From Antennarius striatus (lineage: Eukaryota > Chordata > Actinopteri > Lophiiformes > Antennariidae), in contig NC_090780.1 in assembly GCF_040054535.1 (NCBI RefSeq), forward strand, positions 15,358,501-15,422,500: 64,000 nt of DNA. The letters run 5' to 3'. Of the stretch, positions 30,607 through 57,193 are shown in pieces. Below the pieces are notes generated by a model. It ran no database searches and was not told the origin of the DNA. It saw nothing but the letters and a program-made list of their open reading frames with translations. Each line of letters starts with the position of its first letter. Position 1 is the stretch's first letter. A program made the position numbers and the translations under genes.

Positions 30607-31288
30607 GGCTATTTTTCAAACAAGTTATGAGCTTGAAGTAGCAAAATGTTGCCACCAGGCGGCAGCACAGGACCACTAGTGGTGAGTAAAATATCAACTA
30701 TTATTGGGGGGAAAGGAAATAAAGAGCTGATTTATCAAAGTTGAATTTATTCAGTTTTCTAATAGTGCAAATTCACCGATTAGGCGACGTCCACATTACG
30801 GATGTAAGGCCAGGTGCTGGCAAGTGAATAGAACGTTTAGGTCCTGAAGCATCTGAGCCTGCTGGGAAACTCCTGCACAATATAAAGCTCAGATTCCTGC
30901 TTTCATCTCTTTCATACTTCTCTCTGAGAAATGGTGAAAAGAAAGATGAAAAAACAAGAAAACCATAAAAGTGGGGGAGAAAGAACGGACTCATGGTAAA
31001 TCATATTTGTAAAAAATATATATAAATTGGGACTGAACTGTTAATCTGTGTGTCTACATTTACTGAAGCTAAATATATGTTTATATAATTGTACGACTTC
31101 TTTTACATAAAAGACCCCATTATACATTTATGTACGTACCGTTTATGTATAATTAACAGAGACACTGTAAACGACCAGGTAAAACTACACACGTTAGGTG
31201 TCGACCGTTTCCACACGCCGCCCCCTTGAGCTGAGTTTCCGTTTCCAACTGTCCCTGAACGCAACATCTCTCCCGACTGGTTATCAGC
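30607..31288. promoter_or_regulatory. mapk14-srpk1 intergenic spacer, srpk1 promoter side
   Basis: Only about 0.7 kb separates the mapk14 polyadenylation signal from the srpk1 start codon. The spacer has a CTCF-like core at 30652-30665 (CCACCAGGCGGCAG). The sequence just upstream of the ATG (31200-31288) is moderately CpG-containing, consistent with a TATA-less promoter. The transcription start was not identified. Confidence 0.45.
30652..30665 (+). promoter_or_regulatory. CTCF-like motif
   Basis: CCACCAGGCGGCAG fits the CTCF core CCASYAGRKGGCRS except for C at the K position. It lies between the mapk14 3' end and the srpk1 promoter. Motif match only. Confidence 0.35.
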
Positions 31289-47166
<15,878 letters not shown>

Positions 47167-48366
47167 AAGCACACTTCCACCTTCCATTATGTTAAAGGAA
47201 GAATTAGGTTGGGAGATTCTGGGCTTGAAGATACATTAAACAAATGCAAAAGATGCTACAACTGCACTGGGTCTGCATCCACCCACAATAAGACCGTAAG
47301 GATATGAAATAGAGGTAATAAAAGAGGTACTGTGTGTCTGTCCTGTCTGGATTGGGAAGGAATGGAAGGATCTTGGCCTTCTCTCTGTGTCTTTTTTAAA
47401 CTGACTGCGTAGGACTCCTCAACCCTTTCCTCCATCTCTGGCTCCTTATCCATGTTACATCATTCTCAGATAGGATTTTGAGTTAAAATAAAACTGCTCT
47501 ACAAATGCAGAAGAAGGTTGAATGTTCCAGAAACATTCATATCACCATGAAGAGTATTTACTGTTCAGGTAGTTATTAAGCCAAATCTCTCTTGCTTGCC
47601 GTCATCATGTAAGCTATGCCACCTTTTATACCATTGGCTGCCAAATGTGTGCTGCAGAATTACTCACATTGCAATGCTATTCAGAATAGCATGATGAGAT
47701 GACACTGTTAAATTTATCCCTAAAAATGTGTATATATACAGAGATACATGATTAGAGGGCTTAGACTTCATACATTTTGATTTTGTACACTGCAGAGAGG
47801 TCTCATAATAAGATTATTTTATTGGGTTATTGTTAGTTTTAATATTTCATGTCTTTAAAATCACTTTGCACAATTTAATTTGGAAGAAACTTTTAGATTC
47901 CTCAGCATCATGCATGAGTCTGCAGAATACTTGGATCCTTTTTTCTGATTAGAAAGGCTTAATACAACACATTAGTAGTCATCAGACTACTTGTCTTGAG
48001 AACAGCACATTGGTGCTGGCCTTTACTTTCTCTCTGTATAGCTAATGGATGACATGCAGTGCAGAATGGAGGCACAAGCTGAAAGATGTGAGCATTTCTT
48101 ACTTTTTTTTTTTTTTTTTTTGGGAAACAATTTTGGAAAAGAATGTTCCATTGATGTTTGGTTGTATGGAAAATAAATGCTTCATTGTGATTGCGCTCCA
48201 CATGTGGAGGTCCTGGACTTGAAAATAACCGATTGTATTATAAACATGCCATAATAATGCTTTGAATCCCTTCAAGACCATTTTACTTGTTTTTCTACAA
48301 GTCTCGTTCTGTCCACGTCTCCCCTTCTAATTTGAATATTTGTTCCCTGTAAGTAATTAGAATAAA
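47167..48366 (+). other. srpk1: srpk1 3' UTR
   Basis: Follows TAG at 47164-47166. AATAAA-type signals lie at about 47486, 48170 and 48361-48366. A T19 run lies at 48103-48121. No coding signal. Confidence 0.6.
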
Positions 48367-49115
48367 CATTTTTCAAAAGCTCACTAATTCACTATTTGCC
48401 TTGTGAATCATCGCTGCAGCATTTCCATTATCAGTTACATAAACAAGAAGGGTTATAAATCCACAAACAAATTGATTTAAACACCTTTTTCCAAACGATA
48501 CAGGATTAGTCATTAGGCTAAGCAGACTAGTATATCTCCTCTGGAGTGCTTTCCATCTCTTCCTAGGAATACCAAAATGTTCCCAGGACAGTTGAGTATA
48601 TAATCCAGGTCATTCTGAGTCCACCATGGGAGCCTTTCTCAGTTTCACAAACCCAGATTATCATCAGGACATCAAAAAGGAAGATAATCGTTTCGTTATA
48701 TCTTAAAAAAACTTTTATTTTTGGTAACATGCTTGTTGTGAGGATTTCCAACTTAATGCTCTGACATTATCAGTTTACATGATCACTGGTTTATTTTTCA
48801 TTTCATTATCCTTTAGGACAACAATCATTTCTGACAAATCTCACAAAAGTGCAATTAAACTTCTGTATTGAAATAAAACACCCTACAGAAAATTGCAAAA
48901 GATGTTCAAAGTCTCGCTTGTACCAGTTGCTTTTCTAAAGCTGTCAACGTCTGAGCTGGAGGAGTTTGATGGTTATGAGCTGTCAGAATTTTTAACCACA
49001 AATCAAGTTGAGATGGTAAATTACACATCTGTCCTGAACCCACTGCACACATCTGAACCCTCAGGACAGTGCTGCTCCTCATGAGGTCGTCCCCGCTGTC
49101 TTGTCCTCAACAAAT
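48367..49115 (-). other. lhfpl5: Gap between convergent srpk1 and lhfpl5, lhfpl5 3' UTR side
   Basis: lhfpl5 reads leftward into this stretch. Minus-strand AATAAA hexamers (TTTATT on +) at about 48715 and 48790-48795 could end its transcript. No gene otherwise. Confidence 0.5.
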
Positions 49116-52100
49116 CTAAGCATTATCTATAGGAGAGAGGAAAACATTTCTAAGTTCAAACACGACTCCAAATGATTTTCACCAGTACAACTCAGAAAAA
49201 AGTCTTTCTAGCTGTTAATAATGATGTTGAGCAGATATATTGGTATTCTATTTTGACATGATGAATTGATCCTCTGTGGAACAGTGATTCATCCAATTGT
49301 TTTCGATTACTCCAGATAAAACTAAATATGTCAACCTAATGGTAGTGAAGAAAACCTAAAAGGAAAGAAAGCCTGTCTAAAAAATAAGTTAAAAAATATA
49401 AATATGAATATGTCCCGCTTGCAAACAAAAAAAAAATACCCGTCACCATCATTTTCTCTGATTTCCTCTCCAGCTACATTTCATCACCCAGCCACACCGT
49501 TTTCCCCACCTCCCCTATCTCCTACCTTTCCCCTCCACCTGGAAGTCTTCGGGCAGCAGCTTATCCTGCCTGCTGCCCAAGCTGAAAGCCACCATGGAGA
49601 GGATGAGGGAGTCCATGATGCTAATGATGGCCAAGATGTAGGCCCAGCGCACTGTGCAGTTGCCCAGGGTGTATTTGTCGGTGCGCTGGCCACACATTCG
49701 CTTCACCTCATCTGAGTCCCAGCCGTCAGGATAGATCATGCAGCCGATCACCATGCATGTGCCTGAAAGGGAGGGAAGCACAGGATGAGAGATGTTGGTT
49801 GTTGTTGTTTTTTCAAACCTACTTTGAAAGATTTTGGAAACCTTTGGAAGTGTGTATGATGTGGGCAGCAAGATGTTATGGTAGCTACCACTGTCGCCTC
49901 ACATTTTCCACATCAGGATAGATCCAACTGCATAATGATGAAACTACTTGTGCCGTCCATGTCTCAGTATTTGTTTATATTGGCCTATTAATATTTTATT
50001 ATGAGTAAAAAATTAAAAACAGCCAATCTCACTATTTTGAAATAAGTGTAAAAAATGTTCAGAATCCTCACCCTTATCTGTATTCACAACTACACAAAAT
50101 TTCATAAAGATCTTCTGATACCCTTTATGCCCAAAACAGTCAAAGCAATACAAAAGTGGGTGAACACACAAATTCCCATGACTAATTGTTGGAGCTAAAA
50201 ATAAAAATAAAAACTCCTGGAAAGTACCTGTCAGATCTGCACCTTCATCCAAATCCACATCAGTTTTTTTTACCCTAATTTTAATTTGGTCCTCCACTCC
50301 AGGGGGCCTACTCTCTATAAGATTTAACAGAAGTGTCTCGTACTGACAAACTCCTGCATTTGCGTGTAAGTGAGTTGCCTAGCAACTCCATAGCATCTCA
50401 ACTCCACTAAGATTAAGGACTCATCCATTATTGACTCTGCAGACAGACATCTGGCTGTGTGATGCTGATCTCAGGAACTATGTGAAATATCAGGTGACGA
50501 GCTGAAACATTGCAGAAACACACACCTCACTTTCACTCTGTGAGGCTGATACACCCGTATGAGGGTCACATACTCATACAGACTCATACAGACTTCTACA
50601 TAAGTTCAATTATTTTTTTCCTAAAAAACCTTACATACAATCAGATGCATGCATCTGCATTCTGCAATTTTGGATTTAGCAAAAATTATACAAATTATAG
50701 CTCATTTAGACAACGTCATGTAAAAAAAAATTGGACAATTTTTAAGGAAGATTCTATGAAGATCTTTTTTTTTTTTTTTTTTACAAAACTGATTTTTTGG
50801 TAGTTATTTAATAGTTCAGGATTCAATTAAGATCATATAGAGTATAGATGGCAAACTACAACTTCTCATTAGAAAACAAGCATTTTGGATCTAAGACTTA
50901 ATTATTCTGTAACATTAATGCCATTAAATAAATTCCATGTTCATTTACACATTCCCTTTGGTTTTAGAGTTTCAAAATCCGTCTGTTGTAGACAACTCTC
51001 CTCATTTCTCACAAACAAAAGCTGTCAACTCATTGTTTACCTTTAAGTGCATCATGCGGCACATGAAGAGAAACAATCCAACTACACTACACTACAAAAA
51101 CATGGAGATTTTCCTGAACCAGAAGGCAAAGATAAATCTGAGTTAAGAAACTCATGCTTGTATTAATTAATTAAACATTAAAAAAACCTGTCATTTAGTT
51201 GAGCAAACAAACACACACACACACACACGCACACTGAATGGCAGGTGGAGGGAGGATGAGGAGAAAGTGTGACAGCACGTCTTGAGGTTATTCTCATTAG
51301 ACTTGTCCTCTTACTTGCAGCTACATCTGTTCACAAGCTGCTTCTTGTTCCACAAACAGAATCAGGTTTCCTCTGTTTTCTGTCTGAATTTAAACCTTCA
51401 GGATGTGGCTGAATGTTGACCTGAAATTACCAGCTTTAGTCTCTATTGTGCTTCAGCCTGCTTGTGTTACGCACTTTGTTTTATTGAATTCCCACGAGGA
51501 TCATATGAACTCAATGTTTTTGTGTGTACACCGTGTTTCCTGTCACACATGATGATATGAGTTCTGTGTACTGTTGTGTCTCTGTGTTCGATGGCAGTCT
51601 GCAGTTTTATAAACTAGTACAGTTTTTACTTGCCTGTGCTGATTATCATCATTTTAACCAGCATTTCAATTCCCAACTGAATTGCCTATTTTATTTTTAG
51701 AAAAGTAGCCGAGATATTTTTTAATACTACACAAACTACCTGTATACCTAAACAGTTTTGCAAATAAATCCAGTGGTGTCTTTTTAATCCTGTTACGTGT
51801 ATCTCTGAAACAAATTATTATCATATTATTATACGGCTAATGGTTTTTCTTTAATGTAATCAAGTTAGACAATACATTTAAATGGGAATAAAATACTGTA
51901 AACCACTGAACCATTTTTCTGGTGATTTCATACAAACTCTGCTCAAACCCTGGAGCTCACTGGAGGCCAGTTGCATCCAAGCGCAGATCTTGTAGACGCT
52001 GCCTGCGTTGCAGAAGAAGAAGAGGCTGAAGCAGACGATGCTGCCCACCACCAGCAGCATGGAGATCCCCACAAAGAACATAGCCGTCTTGAAGGCCCCG

Positions 52101-52363
52101 GACGGAATGGAGCCGAAGTCCAATGCACTCCCTTTGCAGGTGAGCTCGGAGGTGAGCGCGTTCCCGATACAGTAGTGGAAGAGGCCGAAGTAGCCAGCCT
52201 GCGGGGTGTTCACGCTGTCCCCGATCCAGTAGGGCTGGATGAACACCACCACGGTGATGACCGCAAAGGTGATGGTGAAGGCCGTCCACAGGACGCCCAC
52301 GGCCCGCGCGTTTCTCACGTAGTTTGTGTGGTAGATTTTGGCTGCCTCCTGAGCTGGGAGCAT
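49116..52363 (-). CDS. lhfpl5: LHFPL tetraspan subfamily member 5 (TMHS)
   Basis: Tetraspan membrane protein. In vertebrates LHFPL5 is a subunit of the hair-cell mechanotransduction complex, coupling protocadherin-15 at tip links to TMC channels. Exons on the minus strand: 52363-51961, 49762-49526, 49126-49116; phases close at 217 codons including TAG (216 aa; human 219). It starts [18 protein letters not shown]. Membrane segments lie at about 22-46, 93-117, 128-149 and 176-199. The first extracellular loop has [19 protein letters not shown] and the claudin-like GLF..C..C pattern. [13 protein letters not shown] and [10 protein letters not shown] follow. [18 protein letters not shown] and RQDKLLP separate it from LHFPL3 and LHFPL4. 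The last coding exon is only 11 nt and supplies the DNA tripeptide and the stop. Paralogue a or b not decided. Confidence 0.95.
49763..51960 (-). other. lhfpl5: lhfpl5 intron 1
   Basis: 2.2 kb, donor GTGAGC at 51960, acceptor CCTTTCAG ending 49763. Contains a T19 run (50764-50782) and a short CA tract (51211-51235). Nothing else recognised. Confidence 0.75.
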
Positions 52364-53123
52364 GGCTATGGCAGCTCTGCTTTAAAAAGATGCAAAAGAA
52401 CTTAACCTCTCAAAATTTTTTGTCTTCTCACCTTTAACCTTTTGTGTTCAGTTAATGGTGTTTAATTCCAGCGGAAACACGTCCGGAAATAAGGCTTACA
52501 TTCTTTATGCTTGTCTCCATGGCTCATTAAAAATAGCAGCACACAGATCATTAATCTCCATACAATGAGTCGCTGGGACCAGAGCAGGACGAATGACTTT
52601 CTTTGGCGTCTTTAATGCGATCCCTCTTTAGAAGCTGCAGTGTGGGGAGTCTGTAGCCCTCAGATAATAAATGATTAATGGTTAAGAGATCCGCAGAGTG
52701 GAGTAACACCGCCGGCCCTAGGCTGTTCTCCTTTCACTTACAGGATACAGCCTTGTGCCACTTTCCTTTTTTATTTAGATTTTTAACTATTTGTTGAATC
52801 CAGACAACTTCATTTTTTAATTAAAAATATCAAAGACTGTCTTAAACTCTGGATTTACTTGTGTTAGTTTAGCATTAAGGAATTTAATGTTCATATGCAA
52901 ACTGCCTGGGTTCTTCCATCTATTTAAAAATGACCACACGTATCTTGTTTCTAACTAACTTTTTGTCTCCCATCAGTAAAGATGATAGCGGTAATCCTCC
53001 TCTTCATTGACTGACACAAGCTTTTCATTGCTCTTCATCATGGTGGTCACACTGTTTCACTCACTGTTTGGTTGAAGGTCATTGCTGGCAGATCCAGAGC
53101 TGTGAATCTCCTCCAGAAAGTGG

Positions 53124-53289
<166 letters not shown>

Positions 53290-53544
53290 CCACAGATGGT
53301 TTCCCATCAGCACCAGAGTAAGGCCCTCACTCGCTGTGCCGACAATTGGTTTCTTGTTGTTATGTGATGTAAGGGTTTATCCTGGGTGCTAGTTGGATTG
53401 TCACATTATCCTTTTTCTGGTTCATTACACCTGCCAAAAGGTTGAACCACAATCAACTAGTTTAAAAGACCTAATACTGAATAATTTTAACAAATAAAAT
53501 TGCATAAATTGTGTTTGAAGGTAATGGACAGCTACCATAGACGG

Positions 53545-53560
53545 ACACTAGAGGGCGCTA
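53545..53560 (+). promoter_or_regulatory. CTCF-like motif
   Basis: ACACTAGAGGGCGCTA differs from the core CCACTAGAGGGCGC consensus only at the first base. Motif match only. Confidence 0.4.
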
Positions 53561-53994
53561 CAGAGCTTCATCCGAAAGACAACGTCACATGTTCTACCGT
53601 TCTGTATTGAGGCTTTGTGGAAGTCTGGTGTCGACTGAGTTTCAGAGAAAATAGCCTTGTGAATTTCTAGTAATTTATGTTTTAGATTGTCTAAACAAAG
53701 GAAATATACTAAGGAAGGAAATATACTATTCAAGAAAAGTGTTTGTATGTGTTAAAAATGTGTTTCAGACTCTTCCTCTGGCAGGAGGTTGCCAGAGGGA
53801 ACCTCCTGCCAGCTTCTCCTCTGCAGTGGTCTTCATTAACAAGTGTCAGGACACCCACTGACACTGCCATCAACACCCTTCTGCACTCAACCCCCATTAA
53901 TGTACATTCTGCACATCAGGGATGTGTCTGGACATTCACTGACATAATGTTCTGAACATTTCACCTGCCATATTCTACTGTATCTTGTAATTTA

Positions 53995-54910
53995 CACATG
54001 GACACGGAATCATTTCATGTTTTGTTTTTCTCTCACTGTTATTTAGACTATCACACCTGCACTATATAAAATGTTTTCTTTATTGTTTTTTGTAGTATTT
54101 TGATGTTGTATTCCAATGAGTGTTTATTATTAAGCACACAGCCTACAGCTAATGTGATCGGGGAGACTGGTAGGAGAGTACTTAGTGTGTCATCTGGAAG
54201 GAAAGTAGATAGGGAGATTTGGTGGTGGGATGAGGAGGTACAGGAGTGCATACAGAGAAAGTACTTCGGGTCAACAGTCCAGAGCAATGGAGAGTGTGGA
54301 AAAGAGGTGAAGAAGCATGCACAGGCAGGATGGAACGGGTGGAGGAAAGTGTCAGGTGTGATGTGTGATAGAAGAGTTTCAGCTAAGATGAAAGGAAAGG
54401 TGTACAAAACTGTGGTGAGAGCAGCAATGTTGTTTGGTCTAGAGACAGTGTCACTGAGGAAAAGACAGGAGACAGAGCTGGAGGTAGCAGAGATGAAGAT
54501 GCTGAGGCTCTCTTTGGGAGTGACCAGGATGGCTAGGATCAGGAATGAGTACATCAGAGGGTTTGGAGATAAAGTCAGAGAGGCCAGACTGAGATGGTTC
54601 GGACATGTCCAGAGGAGAGATAGTGAACATATTGGTAGAAGGATGCTGAGTTTTGAACTGCCAGGCAGGAGGCCTAGAGGAAGACCAAAGAGGAGGTTTA
54701 TGGATATAGTGAAAGAGGACATGAAGGTAGTTGATGTGAGAGAAGAGGATGCAGAAGACAGGGTTAGATGGAGGCAACTGATTCGTTGTGGCGACCCGTA
54801 AAGGGAAAAGCCGAAAGGAAAAGAAGAAGAAGTTTATTATTAAGCACCAAAAAACCAAGACAAATTCCTTGTATGTAGAAAATTATTTGGCAGTAAAGGT
54901 TTTCTGATTC
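53995..54910 (+). repeat. Host repeat interrupted by the LINE
   Basis: The flanks join as one fish dispersed-repeat 3' end. The left side has CACTATATAAAATG and TTGTATTCC. The right side has AACCAAGACAAATTCCTTG and a TTGGCAGTAAAGG segment ending in TTTTCTGATTCTG, matching the CCTTGTATGT..GGCAATAAA..GATTCTGATTC type of tail. The exact left limit is uncertain. Confidence 0.5.
54138..54831 (+). mobile_element. Internally deleted RTE-like LINE with target-site duplication (copy B)
   Basis: The insertion is bounded by a perfect 16 bp direct repeat, gtttattattaagcac, at 54122-54137 and 54832-54847. Inside, one unbroken frame reads from a linker normally found between the endonuclease and reverse transcriptase (VDREIWWWDEEVQECIQRK) directly into the region after the RT catalytic core (YFGSTVQSNGECGKEVKKHA), and on to RCGDP and stop at 54801. 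It is followed by AAAGGGAAAAGCCGAAAGG and AAGAAGAAG. The catalytic FADD region and about 900 bp are missing without a frameshift. Same family as copies A and C but less damaged, so probably a younger insertion. Confidence 0.9.
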
Positions 54911-54984
54911 TGCGGCAAAGGTACTAAGTCATGCCAAACGATGTTGTTTATAATGTCATACATGTCAAAATTTTGTCCACCGGA

Positions 54985-55260
54985 TGCAGATAAGACTGAA
55001 GTGATTGTAATTGGCGCCAAAACACAAGAACTCCTTGAACATCTGACATCTGTCTCAAACTGTCAACTCTTTTAAATCGGAGCTGAAGACAGTTTACAGT
55101 TTCTCTTAGATGCTTCAATCTATTTCACTTTTAACACACTTTTATTGCAAAAAAACTATGTTTTATCTCCAGAATTTAACATCTGATTTTAATGTCTATG
55201 TTTTAATCATCTTAATGATTATAATTTAAGGTTCTATGCTACATTTTTGCCCTTGTAAAA
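54985..55260 (+). mobile_element. Fragment of a second LINE family (L2/Rex-like)
   Basis: The + strand reads A-DKTEVIVIGAKTQELLEHL, like the segment that follows the YADD box in L2/Rex-type reverse transcriptases (SDKTEVLVIGPK). After a short gap NSFKSELKT resembles the usual FKxxLKTHLF end. Heavily decayed. Confidence 0.5.
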
Positions 55261-55851
55261 TACTTTAAATTTGTCTTGTTTATGAATTCATTCATTCATT
55301 GTCATGTACCATAGTTCTACCACGTAGTTCTACCAGAGACATGCAGTGTATATGACTGTATCATCTGCTCATGTCTTCATTACATGGCTGAACTAATGTA
55401 TTTGTTATAGTTGCACATGGGCTGTAAACGCTGTTATTTCCACAATGCATTCAAAACACATGACTGATGACTTAAAGAAGGCTTTTTTGCACTATTACTA
55501 AGCATAACAAACTTATTGGTAGCTATTAGGTCTTATTCAGGCTAAATTTAGCTGTACAACCACCAAATTAATTAAATAATATCTTCTTTGACTGTGATGA
55601 TTGACCTAGAATCCATAATTATCTCTGGAACATGTCTGTAATATTTTGTTCATGTTTGGGGGGTTTTCTGTTCTGTTCATCTGATTGGCTGCTTTAGTGG
55701 GTTGAGTACATGTACATCTGAGTGTATATTAATGTCGGTGTAGCCGTGTCAATGCACTTAGGTTTATTAAGTGATACCAGCCCAGAGTGGAAGACAGGCT
55801 GCTTATAATCGAGTTACTGGGTGCAGCAATTCAATTTTCTGACACAAAATG

Positions 55852-56000
<149 letters not shown>

Positions 56001-56097
56001 TATGTGGCTGTGTGAATCATCACTGTCTTTTTATGTGTGTTTAGAATCTGTGTGCATGTGTGGTTGTTGGTGTGTGTATTTGTGTGTGTGCCTGAAT

Positions 56098-56126
56098 TTA
56101 TTTGATCCACTACATGGATCAAATAA
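56098..56126. repeat. 12 bp perfect inverted repeat, 5 nt loop
   Basis: ttatttgatcca (56098-56109), spacer CTACA, exact reverse complement 56115-56126. Confidence 0.9.
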
Positions 56127-56817
56127 GAACTCACAACAGTAAGACAAGGGCAAATATTGAGCCAGACCCCTATGATACTGTTCTGTTCACATTCAGTAGA
56201 TCTTGTCCATTAAAGAAATACAATATGTTCCACTACAGACAAAATGCATTCACACAATGTTGAAATAAAAACTGATAAAAAAAGAAACAAAATCATCCAT
56301 AGCGCTCTTTTTCCATGGCTCAAGGTAATTCAATAGTGTGGTGATGCTACACTTTTTCTAAAAGAGAGAGGGGCAGAGAGATAAAAGGACAGATGATGAG
56401 GTGGATAGTGTGGAGTAACTCAAATGCACAACCAAAACATTTGGATAATTGTGTTCTTACTTTTGACTGATTTCTGTTGGAGTTTGTTCCACTGAAAAAT
56501 GAGCTCACCTGTGTTTTCCATGTTGTATGCCCATGACGGGATTATCAGTTTCTGTATTGCTGTACCTTGGGCATAGCAGACGATATGTGCTTGATGCCAA
56601 ATTTATACCATCTAATACACTGACCGTGGAAACCTACTTTTAACATTTGAAATCATTAAGTATGATGTTCCATAACCACTGAGCCAGCCCTACTTTTCAT
56701 CCTGATACAGTATAAGTTTACTTTTGACAAATAAATGAAATGCATTAGAAGGACTGTGAATCTATAGGATATCAGCTGAATATCAGTGGCTGCGTCTTGT
56801 CTCTCACCCGCTGCTGT

Positions 56818-56990
56818 AACCCATCCATTAATTTTCTTGAAGGCAAGACAATCAGGAATTGTCTCTTCTTTAACTGCTTATATGAATATCTGGGTCATAG
56901 GTTTTACTGACTACGGGTCGAGTGTGGAAGTCACCAGTTCATCACACAGCAACACACAGAAAGACAAACATCCATACACACACACACACA

Positions 56991-57070
<80 letters not shown>

Positions 57071-57193
57071 CACAGAACCCACATAGACATGGGACGAACA
57101 TGCAAGCTCCACACAAAAAGGCCCCAGGTGGAATCAAACCAAAGACCTTTTTACCGTGAGGTAACAGTGCTACAATCTGCCACCACACTGCCC
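56818..57193 (-). repeat. tRNA-like short interspersed repeat (-) with internal CA expansion
   Basis: The minus strand begins GGGCAGTGTGGTGGCAGATT, then GGTCTTTGGTTTGATTCC (B-box-like), then GCATGTTCGTCCCATGTC. A long CA/CGCA microsatellite (56976-57073) interrupts it. It resumes with CCAGTTCATCACACAGC and AACCCATCCATTAA-type text. Same family as 21203 and 40637. Confidence 0.65.

Noticed and set aside
49404..49715. 103-codon + strand frame
   Set aside because: Antisense shadow of lhfpl5 exon 2; the minus strand encodes the conserved protein with correct splice sites.
51971..52405. 144-codon + strand frame
   Set aside because: Antisense shadow of lhfpl5 exon 1.
54051..54722. 223-codon minus-strand frame
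   Set aside because: Antisense of LINE copy B, whose + strand carries the recognisable protein motifs.
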